Shown: piece after piece, positions 21,198 to 31,148 of the stretch | Position numbering within the stretch: the first letter of the stretch is position 1 | Layout of the letters: each line of letters starts with the position of its first letter | Source: Tieghemostelium lacteum | Lineage: Eukaryota > Evosea > Eumycetozoa > Dictyosteliales > Raperosteliaceae | Assembly (NCBI GenBank): GCA_001606155.1 | Contig: LODT01000013.1 | Coordinates: 682,001 to 746,000 of the forward strand | Reading direction: 5' to 3' | DNA: 64,000 nt | The notes under the pieces: model-generated | Databases searched by the model: none | What the model saw: only the letters and a program-made list of their open reading frames with translations | What the model was told of the DNA's origin: nothing | Program-made: the position numbers and the translations under genes

Positions 21198-22484
21198 TTA
21201 TTCTTCTGCGCTTTGTTTGGCAAGAGCTTCTTCTTTTTCTTTTTTCTTTAAGGCAGCACGTTGTTTTGGAGTTATTCTCTTTGATTTTGGTACATATTTA
21301 CCATTTAAAAACAAAACTATATTCTTGATGATTTTGGTTTTGGTTAGATTTCTTGGAAGATTGTTTTCTTTACAGTATTCTTTCAAGTCATCGACATTAT
21401 ACCAATCAGAGAGATTTCCAGCAGTGTAACCTTTTTTAATTAGAGAGATTGGAGGAGAGACATATTTACGATCCTGATAATAACCTCCACCGAGATTTCT
21501 CTTTGTAATACCTTTCTTTTTGTCGTCTGCAGTCAGTGGTACTTCACTTTCTTCTTCGTCTTCAGAGACATCTGATTCATTGTCTTGATCCATTTCCTCT
21601 GCTTTTCTCTTTGTGGCTTTAGCTTTTGGTTTTGCGGCGGCGGTCTTTGGAGCAGAGGCAGCAGGTTTTTTAGTGGTTAGTGGTATTGGGATGACTGGTG
21701 TTGTAGTTCTTCTCTTTCCAACAGCAATATGACTGACATCATCAAATCTATTAGAAGAAGCTAAAGTGATTGAAGATTCATCATGGGTTAGGACCTTTTT
21801 AGCTGCAGGTTTCTTTGGAGTTACAGTCTTTGGGACTTTAGGTTTCTCTTCTGTTTGTTTTGCTTTAGAAGCAGCAGCAGGCTTTTTATTAGTCTTTTTC
21901 TGTGGGGTTGGTGGTTTCTCAACTGGTTTCTCTGTAGTTTCTGTGTCATCACCTTCCCATTCAAACAAGGTGTCGAAAACGGTAGTTACTAATGTGTCTT
22001 TTGGAGTCTTTGGTGGAATTGTTAATTTAAGATCAGAAGCAATGGATTTAAGTACAGTTTCATCTAGTTTTACCAGAGCTCTATTTACACCTTGCATCAT
22101 AGTTTCGTCTTCAATCTTTTGAATTTTCTCCTGTTTGGTTGGATCATTCTCTCCCAAATCACAAGTAGTGATAATTTGAGATAACAATTCATCTGAAAAC
22201 TTATTTAACATTGCATTTGTACTCTTTTCCTTGAGAATCGATTCAATAATCTGGTCGTCAGCACATTGCAACTCTTTACTAATACCTGCAACATTCAAAT
22301 CCTTTAGCCATGAGGCTGACTCTTTATTTACAATACCAGTAATTAAATTCATTAATTCCTTTTGTCCACTTCCAGCTGGAATGGTTACTTTATAAAAATT
22401 CAAAATTGATGTCATTGACACGGTTGTTAATTTATTAATGACATCATGTAAATCTTTAACTGTTGATGATACTTCTGTGTCCAT
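21198..22484 (-). CDS. KKPAA-repeat nuclear protein with SAP-like C-terminus
   Basis: One exon, 428 residues from ATG (MDTEVSSTVKDLHDVI). An N-terminal helical domain (1-165) is followed by a long basic, alanine/proline-rich linker with repeated K-K-P-A-A motifs (about 185-300), like the tails of linker histones. After an acidic patch comes a C-terminal segment, SDWYNVDDLKEYCKENNLPR then NLTKTKIIKNIVLFLNGK, whose helix-turn-helix pattern resembles a SAP or DEK-C DNA-binding domain. The last residues are Lys-rich. This suggests a chromatin protein; no specific family recognised. Confidence 0.6.
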   Translation of the reverse strand: MDTEVSSTVKDLHDVINKLTTVSMTSILNFYKVTIPAGSGQKELMNLITGIVNKESASWLKDLNVAGISKELQCADDQIIESILKEKSTNAMLNKFSDELLSQIITTCDLGENDPTKQEKIQKIEDETMMQGVNRALVKLDETVLKSIASDLKLTIPPKTPKDTLVTTVFDTLFEWEGDDTETTEKPVEKPPTPQKKTNKKPAAASKAKQTEEKPKVPKTVTPKKPAAKKVLTHDESSITLASSNRFDDVSHIAVGKRRTTTPVIPIPLTTKKPAASAPKTAAAKPKAKATKRKAEEMDQDNESDVSEDEEESEVPLTADDKKKGITKRNLGGGYYQDRKYVSPPISLIKKGYTAGNLSDWYNVDDLKEYCKENNLPRNLTKTKIIKNIVLFLNGKYVPKSKRITPKQRAALKKKEKEEALAKQSAEE

Positions 22485-22783
22485 TTTTTTCAATATAATC
22501 TGTTATAACCTGTTACTCTTCTCTATGTTGATAGTTTAAATCTGAGATTATTTGTGGTTAAGTCAATATATTGTTAACTTGAGAATTGCACTTTTAAAAT
22601 ACAAATAGTAAATAAAAAAATAGAAAAAAAACTGCTAAAAATTTTTGAGTTCAAAACTGGAATTCCAGTTAAAGCGCGCTTTTTTTTTTTTCAAAAATTT
22701 GAATTTTCTTTTGGTAATATTAGGTTTTTGGAGATATGGTTGTTATATTGTTGGTTTTATATTATTATTACTATTACTATTAT

Positions 22784-23964
22784 TTATTTAATTTCTAATT
22801 TTTTCATGTCTAATTGTTCTAATTCATCTTCTGATCCCTCCTCTTCTTCTTTTTCTGTATTTTTTAATGGATATTTAGATTTGTTTGTTTCAAATTCATC
22901 CATATCAACTGTTTTATGGCTATCATCATGATCATGATCATCTGCATAGTCATCAATGCAGGCTTGACATACTAATTGTTTACATTGGATACAATAGAGT
23001 TCTGGGAAATCGTCATAACACCATTGGCAATCTGGAATCTCTTCAACTTTGGCGTGAACTTGATGAGCCTTTTCAATACGTGATTTCAAATGTAGTTCAT
23101 AAACTTGTTTACCAATGGCTTCCAAATCAAATTTTGATAGGTCATACTTTTCAGCGGCGTCTGTAATCTTTTGGAAATCTTCATCCTTAATCTCTGGAGA
23201 ATCAAGTCTCAACAGAGCGTAAATAACATTGACGTTGTCAGTTGCCAATATTCTACTTTTTAGAACCTCCATTAACCCCAACCCAAATTTATAGAGATAG
23301 ACTACACCACCAGCCAAGAATTTCTCCATAAATTGAAAGAGGTATCTAAAAGGCAACAAATGTACAAATAATCCTAAAAACCATTTCGAACAAAAGGTCT
23401 CAGGTTGAATGAGATTCTTTTGCAAGTGAACTGAAATCTCTGGGAATATCTTTTGCAAAATGTTGTTAAAAGTAAGTGCACTGATACCATAATCAATAGC
23501 TTCATGTTTCCAATAACCTGGTAACATGGAGTTAATCTTCAACATGATTGCAATATTTTCTTCTTCGGGTAGGGTCAACATCATAAAACTAGTGACAAAG
23601 GAAAAACCTTGTTGATAGTCACCAAATTGTTTCTTTAGATAGGTGAGTATCTTTACTAATCTAGCTTTATTATCTGCAGTTGAAAAGGTTCTTTCTGCAT
23701 CCAATACAAATATTTCCTCTGGTTTTTCAGTACCATATTCAATAGTCTTAATATCTTCACTTTTTAAACCTGCTATATCTTTCCAATTTGAAGCTCTTTT
23801 TATAATCTTCCAAACACATAGGTAAGTACAAAAAAACGAGTACTTCAATGCCGAACCATTAGTTTACCTACTTTTTCAATTCCTTCTTCTTTTAAAAAGC
23901 CATGATCCATTTTTAATAATGGAATTTTAAATTCTGTTTCCCAAAAATTTGTTGATCTTAACAT
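22784..23964 (-). CDS. TBC-domain RabGAP with C-terminal B-box-like zinc finger
   Basis: Exons 23964-23872 and 23806-22784 join in phase 0 (371 residues). The TBC domain spans about 50-255. Both catalytic fingers are present: VLDAERTF holds the arginine (R70), and DYQQGFSF holds the glutamine (Q97); KWFLGLF and the final L-L-R-L-D helix also fit. These are the residues that stimulate GTP hydrolysis by Rab proteins. The C-terminus carries C-x2-C ... C-x2-C ... C-x2-C ... H-D-H (CQWCYDDFPELYCIQCKQLV, then CQACIDDYADDHDH), a B-box-like zinc-binding unit, and ends acidic. Rab target unknown. Confidence 0.85.
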
Positions 23965-24393
23965 GTTGTTTTAAGTATGATATATATTTATAAGTCGAGA
24001 AGTTTGCGGAGGTGGTGTTCTGAAATCCAAAAAAAAAAAAAAAAAAAAAAAAAAATTAAAATTTTATTCTTCCATTGTTGAAATTTGAGAAATAAAAATT
24101 AACTAAATTTAGTTACTAATATATAAAATTTATTTGAATGATATTTAATTGATCAAGTAGAACAATGATGAAGTGTTCAGATAATAAAAATTTTTTTTTT
24201 AAATTAATTTTTTATTTTTTCATTTTCACATTTTCAAACTAGTTTGTGAAAGATTCGGATTCTGTCATTTAAATTCCAACATCATCAATGTCTTCTCCAT
24301 CATCCAATACAATAAAATATTCCAAAATGTAAGGTTAGGAAAGAAAAAAAAAAAAAAACACATCAACACTCACATTCTCCCTCTTCTCTCACA
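23965..24393. other. Divergent intergenic region with A27 tract
   Basis: The spacer lies between divergent genes (TBC protein and CLC channel). It contains an uninterrupted run of 27 A at 24029-24055, a T10 run near 24190 and a 12-bp palindrome CAAACTAGTTTG at 24235-24246. Such tracts are typical nucleosome-excluding promoter DNA in these genomes. No gene seen. Confidence 0.5.
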
Positions 24394-26806
24394 ATGAATG
24401 TAATTTCAAAAATATTTGGAATTTCATCTAATAACAATAATGATTTGGATAATAATAGGATATCTAGTAAACATGGATACAAAAAAAGCAGAGTGAAATC
24501 CAATACATCGGATTCGGATCTTCTCAATATAGTTATGCCAAAAGCAGACACAGCAGGTTTCAAGTCCAAACAAGGGAGGCATCTCTAAACAAGCAATTAA
24601 ATGGAGTAAATTTGCAAGATTAAATAATTTTTATATATGGCTTTTTTTGGCAGTTGTTGGTCTGCTTGGCAGTATTGCATTGGTATCTATAGATTTAATA
24701 TTCAAATATGTGGTTTTTGTAGGCAGAGATAATTTCATTTCGTTGACAGATAACTACTTTTTTCAGTATCTGTCGTTTATAGTGTGGACTGTAGCATTGG
24801 CATTTTGTTCCTCAGTGATTATAAAGAAACTGTGTTATGCAGCTGCAGGTTCAGGTATACCTGATTTGAAGTCTATATTTTCAGGTTTTTGGAATAGTTC
24901 AGTTGTTCAACCTAGAGTGTTGATATGGAAGGTTTTAGGTCTACTATTTTCCTATGGTTCTGGATTGTCTATTGGTAAAGAGGGGCCTTATATTCATATA
25001 AGTGCTATTCTTGCTAATACTCTACTAAATATAAAACCATTTAAGAATATAGCGACTAATGAGACGCAGAGATCTCAAATGTTGGCTAGTTGTTGTGCAT
25101 TGGGTGTTGCTGCAACTTTTGGGTCACCTATAGGAGGTGTGCTATTTAGTATAGAGGTAACAGGTACCTATTACCTCATACAAAACTATTGGAGAGCATT
25201 TTTCACAGCAACTGTTGGTGCAGTTGGTATAAAGATCCTTTTGTCTACACCTTCCAATGATCTATTGGAATCGTATCGTACCAGTTTTGAGTCACTTAAT
25301 TTGGCAACAGTTCAGCTTTTGGCATTTATAATCACAGGTATCCTATGTGGATTGCTGGCAAGTTTGTTTATATACATGTATTCCAAGATTTACACTTGGA
25401 AGAAACATAATCAGGATTTCATCAAAAAAATCACTCCATATGGAGAAGTTATCATTGTGGCTGCTGTAACAGCTGTCATTACATTTCCATTGAAATTCCT
25501 GAGACTGGATCATGCAAGTGCCGTACACACCATGTTTACAGCACATGATGGTGTGAATACAGAGGAGCTTAAAGTTTGGACTGATTCCATGCCTTTTAAT
25601 AACAGCATTCTTTTGGCTTGTTTTTTGTATATACTCGTTAAGTTGGTGTTGACAGCTGTAAGTGTGACTCTGCCTGTTCCCTATGGTATCTATATTCCCT
25701 TGTTTGCAATCGGTGCTGCTGTAGGCAGATTTGTGGGTGAGAGTATGAAACTTATATTCCCACATATGAAGGATATATATCCTACTGGATATGCAGTGGT
25801 TGGTGCTGCTGCACTTTGTGGTGGTGCAACTAGAACTGTTTCATCAGCTGTTATTATCCTAGAGTTGACTAATGATATGACTTTTCTAGTACCTGTACTG
25901 TTGGGTGTAGTATTGTCATGTGGTATTGGTAATCTACTTAACCATTCCATTTATGATTGTTTCCTTAGAAATAAGGGATTGCCTTATCTTCCATTTGTCA
26001 AGATCAAGTCAGATTCCCTAGTTGCCAAAGACGTAATGAAAAGAGAATTTAGATATGTCACTAGAAAGACCACATTACTCAGAATTCAGTCGGTGCTTGA
26101 CAATGTTCTGGATTATGCTATACCAATAGTGGAATCTGATGACAATCTCTTTTTAATAGGTACCATTTCTAGAACTACTTTGGAAGAGGTTATATCCTAT
26201 CATGAAAGATTACATTCCTATAGCTTAAAATCACCTATTGAGGGTGAAGAAGATGGCAGTGGAAATACTATAATAACAATTAACAGTCAAAATCACAATT
26301 ACTACGATAACAATGATAATGATAATTCACTGTTGCTCCAAGAAGAAAGTAGTCAAATTGAAATGAACCTAATACCAAAGAGTGAAAGTATTGATCAATT
26401 GGATTCAAATCAACAAACTCAATCACAATTACAAAATGGTTCTACTGATCACCAGGATATAAACAATAATAATAACAGTGGTGATATTAGATCCTCATTG
26501 TCTCTGAATAATGAAATTATAATTGATATTGTGCATATGGAATTACAAAATCCTTGGGTAGTCATTGATACCTCTCCTATACATGTATGTTTATATATAT
26601 TTCACAAAAATCAAAATGATTTTGTACTAATATTTAAATTATTATTTATCTGTAAACAGATTGTCGAAAGTATGCCAGTTAGAAAAATTATATTTATGTT
26701 TATGATGTTGGGTGGTAATGTTCTGTTTGTAACCAATAAGGGTCAGTTAGTAGGTATAATTAATAAAACTGATATTGTCCAAAAAGGATATCTTCACCAT
26801 AAATAA
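24394..26806 (+). CDS. CLC-family chloride channel with CBS pair; apparent frame break near N-terminus
   Basis: CLC hallmarks: AAGSGIPDLKS, SIGKEGPYIHI with the gating glutamate, and PVPYGIYIPLFAIGAA. After the conserved GGVLFSIE comes V where exchangers have the proton glutamate (E), which points to a channel rather than a Cl-/H+ antiporter. Two CBS domains follow (about 545-610 and at the end). A 75-bp intron at 26585-26659 (GTATGT...ACAG) lies inside CBS2; it is a multiple of three without stops, so the frame reads through it. The start ATG frame (MNVISKIFGISSNNNN) ends at a stop near 24590, while the first membrane helix is in the next frame. One extra base in the GGG at 24574-24576 would explain this, as the product would then read FKSKQGGISKQAIKW. 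A short intron is less likely. About 778 residues if continuous. Confidence 0.82.
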
Positions 26807-26860
26807 ATCATAAACTCTTTATTTAAATACACAAATTGGAATGGGAGATCATGATCTAGA

Positions 26861-28546
26861 TTAATGTTCAATCAAGAGTTGATCTAATAAATTATCAAAT
26901 TTTTTATAGGTTGATCTCTTTGTGAAAATTGATAGATATTGAATATATTGATGATTCTTTTTTAAACATTCTTCCATTTGGGAAAATTGTTCATCATTCA
27001 TGTGGATTGAATATATACTAGGTGGTTCTGGTAATGTTAGAGTATGTATATAATGATTGTTATTTAGAACACTTATAATTGAATCCAAGTATGTTTGGTA
27101 TTCTACATAGTATGGTTGTGTTAAAGTTATTTTAACTGATTGTAGACTATAATTTGTAGCAATTGAGTTGGTGAGATTGCAAAATGCATTTATATTTAAA
27201 ATTACATTTATAGTTTTTAGAGTTACACTTTGAAGGAACTCTACAAAACTGTTAAAATCTGGTGTAATCTCATTGAGATCTAAATTCTCTATACATCTGT
27301 CATCTATAAACTTTTGTAATACACCTAAATGATTGTTAGATAATACCAAATCTGAATCATAGCTGTATATGGACAAAGTTTTTAAATTTGGCATGTTTAG
27401 TGATTGAAGTTTTTCAAGTTCATCACCTGAAACTATTTCAAAGGATATTGTATTACATAAGAGATGTGAATGCGTTGGTTGTTGTTGAAAATAGGTTATA
27501 TTGGACGCCAGTATTACTAGTTCTCTAAGATTAGAATTTACATTCCAAAACCTATAGCATTCACACATCATTTTTTGAGATTGTCTATTTCTTGGAAAGT
27601 GGAGATGTTGTAGAGATTGGTTAGTTATAGGTGGTAATAGCTGGTAATCTATATCACTATCTTGTGTACAGTTTATATTAAGATCTGTTAATGATGAAAG
27701 AGCATTAATGATTGCGAAGATGGAATATAATGAAACTAGAATAGGATCATTTCCAAAGTTTAACTTTTGTATTGATTTCATTTGACTTAGATCTTGAAAA
27801 AAATGTGTAATGGAATAGGTAGATCCAAATGTAACTCGATTTATATTCAAAGTTCTCACGGAATTGCAATTCTGAGTGAAATGGTGGAAATCGTCGTGGT
27901 GGATGGCTATAAAGTACAATGAAAGTGTCTGAAGGTTTTGAAGATGTACAAGACCACTCAAATAGACATTGGTATGTCTAGTTCTGAACCCAGATACTTG
28001 TATGTTATTTATAGAGGTTGACTGTAGAATTGCTGGATAGTCAGAAAATGTAATAGTACTAGGACATGAAAAGTGAAAGTTAGCAACCTTCAGACCATTC
28101 GATATCTCTGTTGTAAATATTCTCTGAACTTGTCGAATTACATCTGTTTCAGTTTGATACCTGCATATGTACCTTAATGACTTTAGATTCGAAGGTCTAA
28201 GTTGAGGAGGTATCTGCATAGGTATATAATCAATCTCTATTTCAACTGATTGTATAATATCATCAAGTGACCTATCAATATTATATTGAGTTATTGTCAT
28301 CTTATTAAAGTTTATAGTCAAATTCAGTAGTGATCTAAGTCTGACTGGTAATTGTGCTATTTTAATCATTTTATCATAGTTTGTAATATTATATTGAAAT
28401 GTACCTTCAATCATTGACAGAAATATATCATTCCAATCTCTACACACTCCTCTCATTCTATTTAAACTATTAAAATATCCTTTAAAAGACCTAAACATTT
28501 GACTAAATGTTTTCAAAATTGTAATTATTAGATATTTTGGTAACAT
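26861..28546 (-). CDS. F-box/LRR-like protein, copy 1
   Basis: One exon, 561 residues from ATG. The N-terminus, MLPKYLIITILKTFSQM then NRMRGVCRDWNDIFLSMI, fits the F-box pattern (L-P-x-x-L ... I-L ... V-C-x-x-W). The rest is built of irregular leucine-rich units such as LVHLQNLQTLSLYFIAIHHD and LSSLTDLNINCTQDSDIDYQ. The next gene and the one at 48.9 kb are paralogues. F-box/LRR proteins usually recruit substrates to SCF ubiquitin ligases; here that is inference from the N-terminal pattern. AT-rich short gaps separate it from the neighbours. Confidence 0.7.
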   Translation of the reverse strand: MLPKYLIITILKTFSQMFRSFKGYFNSLNRMRGVCRDWNDIFLSMIEGTFQYNITNYDKMIKIAQLPVRLRSLLNLTINFNKMTITQYNIDRSLDDIIQSVEIEIDYIPMQIPPQLRPSNLKSLRYICRYQTETDVIRQVQRIFTTEISNGLKVANFHFSCPSTITFSDYPAILQSTSINNIQVSGFRTRHTNVYLSGLVHLQNLQTLSLYFIAIHHDDFHHFTQNCNSVRTLNINRVTFGSTYSITHFFQDLSQMKSIQKLNFGNDPILVSLYSIFAIINALSSLTDLNINCTQDSDIDYQLLPPITNQSLQHLHFPRNRQSQKMMCECYRFWNVNSNLRELVILASNITYFQQQPTHSHLLCNTISFEIVSGDELEKLQSLNMPNLKTLSIYSYDSDLVLSNNHLGVLQKFIDDRCIENLDLNEITPDFNSFVEFLQSVTLKTINVILNINAFCNLTNSIATNYSLQSVKITLTQPYYVEYQTYLDSIISVLNNNHYIHTLTLPEPPSIYSIHMNDEQFSQMEECLKKNHQYIQYLSIFTKRSTYKKFDNLLDQLLIEH

Positions 28547-28637
28547 AGTATGAACACCTCTTGGAAGCAAAAAAAACCAAAAAAAAAATAATTATTTAAA
28601 ACTTAAATAAATCCGATAGTGAATTTCATTATCCAAT

Positions 28638-30299
28638 TTATCTATGATCTATTAAATAATGATCTAATAGATTATGAATTATTTTATTTTCAATATTGAG
28701 TTTTTTGATACGTTGATATTTGGATTTTATACATTCTTCAAAGTCAGCTAGAGTAGTGTCATCTAATAGGGATTTAACGGGTGCTGGAAATGATATAGTA
28801 TGTATATTATGATTACTATTTAATATTGTAATAACTCCTCTACATAAATTATTTATAGTTTCACTATTATAACAATGTTTATAAAGTTTCACTTTTACAG
28901 AACATAGATGAGAATTTTTCAGAATGGAATTGAGTAATGGCTCCAACATAACATGTCGAATTTGGAATGAAATATTCTTTACCTTTGCAGTTGATAAAAA
29001 TTCCATGAGATCATTAAAATTGCTTTTCGTGCCAATCTTTAGATTCTCAATATTTTTATCTTCTAATACTTTGGATAGATTTTTAAAATCCTCGATCTCT
29101 GTTGTAATGTGAACTTGATTTAGATAAATTGTCAATGATGTTAAATTTGGCATGTATATTAATGGTAGTAAACTTAAATCGTCATCATTGTCTATATAGA
29201 ATTTAAGAATCTCACAATCCCTATGACAATGGTTGGTGTTGTATAGATTTAATATGGTTTGTCTATCAACTTGAATCTCATTTAAAGACGATTTCACATT
29301 CCACAATTCATAAATACTATATAGAACTTTTGTTTGACAGAAAAATTCAAAATCTTGTAAATTTTGATTTCCAATGGGCTGAGGTTGAACTTTACATTCT
29401 TTCAAAGGTTTCAATGCACATGAAATAGAGAGATGATGTAGCAAGTGTAGACTATTTATAAGTCCAACCAAGGAATCTATAAATAACTCGGTTCCATAAT
29501 TATGAAATTTTAAAGATTTTAGAGACTTGATATTAGATAGCTGTTTAACAAAGAGTTCAGATGTATAATCTCTAGTTTCCAATCTTATGGAATCTATTGA
29601 TAGTTTCTCTAGTGAATGGCAATGGACTGAGAATTGTTGAAAATCATTATTGCTTATTGATACATAATATAAGGTAAGTGATGAGAGGTTATTGAGCCTC
29701 TTTAGATCAGATATCGATAATTTAGTTAAGAATTTACGATAACCATAGAGCTTTACATCAGTGATGCTAGTGGATTGAATAATTGTTTGGTAACTTGACA
29801 AATCAAAATTAGAGTCTGATTCCAATTGAAATGTAACTGAATTTATCTGGTTATATAAACTGCTACTATTCATTTGTTTCATTTGATTCTCAGTGGGGTT
29901 TCCTAGAATGTATATAATATTATTTATAGTGGGATGTTTAATAGGTAGTTGAGGAATATCCGGAAGAAATCTGGTATCTATTATTACACAGTTAATAAAG
30001 TCATCTATAAGTGATCTATTCATGAAATCATCTTTTGTCTTTGAATTCACACAAAATTGTATATTCAATAGTGATTTAAGTTTAGGAGCTAGTTGAGATA
30101 GGTTTGTGAAATGGATCTTATCGGTAATACGCATTAGAATTTTAGATGGTATCCTTGGTAAGAGTAATTCATCAAACAATGTGCAAACTCTTCTCAATCT
30201 ATTTATAATTTTACTGTATCCTTTAATATCATGATATATATTAAAAAATTTGTTGAAAATGTAAACCCACAGGTATTTTGGGAGTGTGGGAGTGGTCAT
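28638..30299 (-). CDS. F-box/LRR-like protein, copy 2 (tandem paralogue)
   Basis: One exon, 553 residues, 91 bp upstream of copy 1 and on the same strand. It starts MTTPTLPKYLWVYIFNKFFN and continues INRLRRVCTLFDELLLPRIP, the same N-terminal layout with V-C but no following W. Leucine-rich units follow, for example ISDLKRLNNLSSLTLYYVSI (the counterpart of copy 1 LVHLQNLQTLSLYFIAIHHD), so the two arose by tandem duplication and have diverged widely. The C-terminus (IENKIIHNLLDHYLIDH) also matches copy 1 (FDNLLDQLLIEH). Confidence 0.7.
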   Translation of the reverse strand: MTTPTLPKYLWVYIFNKFFNIYHDIKGYSKIINRLRRVCTLFDELLLPRIPSKILMRITDKIHFTNLSQLAPKLKSLLNIQFCVNSKTKDDFMNRSLIDDFINCVIIDTRFLPDIPQLPIKHPTINNIIYILGNPTENQMKQMNSSSLYNQINSVTFQLESDSNFDLSSYQTIIQSTSITDVKLYGYRKFLTKLSISDLKRLNNLSSLTLYYVSISNNDFQQFSVHCHSLEKLSIDSIRLETRDYTSELFVKQLSNIKSLKSLKFHNYGTELFIDSLVGLINSLHLLHHLSISCALKPLKECKVQPQPIGNQNLQDFEFFCQTKVLYSIYELWNVKSSLNEIQVDRQTILNLYNTNHCHRDCEILKFYIDNDDDLSLLPLIYMPNLTSLTIYLNQVHITTEIEDFKNLSKVLEDKNIENLKIGTKSNFNDLMEFLSTAKVKNISFQIRHVMLEPLLNSILKNSHLCSVKVKLYKHCYNSETINNLCRGVITILNSNHNIHTISFPAPVKSLLDDTTLADFEECIKSKYQRIKKLNIENKIIHNLLDHYLIDHR

Positions 30300-30404
30300 T
30301 GAATATTATGATGATATTTTCAAAATAAAATTTTTAAAAATTGATTTGAAAATTGTGGAAAATGACCAAAAAAATTTTATGGACAATGTTTCAAAAAGTT
30401 TTTA

Positions 30405-30645
30405 GAAAACTGCTAAAGTCTCTAAGACTTCTAACATCTCCAAACGTAAAATAGTGTCAATTACAGCTGAAGATATCAAATTATTGGCTCAAATCTCAAA
30501 AATGGCTGAAAATCAAGGTTTAACTGATGCTATGATTATTAACATTGCACTGGAACACTATCTAGGCTGCCTCATAAAAAAAAAATGGCAGAAGAATATG
30601 AAGAATAAAAAAAATGAAATAAGAAATAGACTAGGTCCTCTTTAA
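30405..30645 (+). pseudogene. Ribbon-helix-helix-like gene remnant
   Basis: An open frame without a usable ATG. It begins after an in-frame TAG that could also be a splice acceptor (TTTTTAG). It reads KTAKVSKTSNISKRKIVSIT, then AEDIKLLAQISKMAENQGLT, then DAMIINIALEHYL, and ends in a Lys-rich tail encoded by A-rich DNA. The segment A-E-N-Q-G-L-T-D-A-M-I-I-N-I-A-L-E-H-Y-L matches the second half of CopG-type ribbon-helix-helix domains (A-x-x-x-G-L-S-x-S-x-L-I-x-x-A-L-x-x-Y-L) without gaps. A histone-fold fragment is the main alternative. Only about 100 bp separate it from the divergent gene, which leaves little room for an upstream exon, so I treat it as a remnant. Confidence 0.4.
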
Positions 30646-31148
30646 ATCTTCTAAAATTGTATGTTTGAATTACTAACCCTTCATTTAATTGTGCAGATTA
30701 CAAGATTAAATTCAAGATAATTAAACAAATAACTCACCACAAAATATACATCTTATGGTAGTCACTATGTTCAAAAATTAAAAAAATACCAGAAGATGTA
30801 TATTTTGTGGTGATATTTGCCATATTAGAACTCCTCCAAAATGATAATATAGGAAAAAGAAGAAAATAATTACATTCATGTTTATATAATCATCTTTACA
30901 CTTATGTAAATAAACATTCATGTTACACCTGTGCTACTTATGTAGTTTCTGTTGTTTGCTGATTATTATTTGTATTCATTGTCTAAACTAAAAATTTTAA
31001 TAAATGAAAATTTATTTCTGGCAAACAAGAATCATACTTTACTGATTCTTGTTAATCTTTCAATTAATTAAATACATTTGTTTATGAAAATATTAACTTT
31101 AATTGAAAAAATAAAAAATTTTATTTTTATGATTATTGATCTGTATAA
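30646..31148. other. Intergenic region upstream of MED23
   Basis: AT-rich spacer holding the fold-back hairpin described separately and, further on, the MED23 promoter. A smaller near-palindromic stretch (AATCATACTTTACTGATTCTTG region, 31030-31050) contains repeated GATTC/GAATC. No coding sequence seen. Confidence 0.45.
30725..30821. repeat. Long inverted repeat (fold-back hairpin)
   Basis: The left arm 30734-30760 starts TCACCACAAAATATACATCT. The right arm 30787-30813 is its reverse complement over 27 bases with one mismatch. Allowing a two-base bulge, pairing extends outward (CAAATA on the left at about 30726, and its complement ending near 30819), so the stem is about 33 bp with a 26-base loop. 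The sequence does not match a known terminator or tRNA. It could be a miniature fold-back element or a small-RNA precursor; dictyostelids make 21-nt RNAs from hairpins. Present as seen; function unknown. Confidence 0.8.

Noticed and set aside
24029-24055. A27 tract as the poly(A) tail of a retroposed sequence
   Set aside because: No coding or SINE-like sequence precedes it and no target-site repeats were found; poly(dA) tracts are normal in these promoters.
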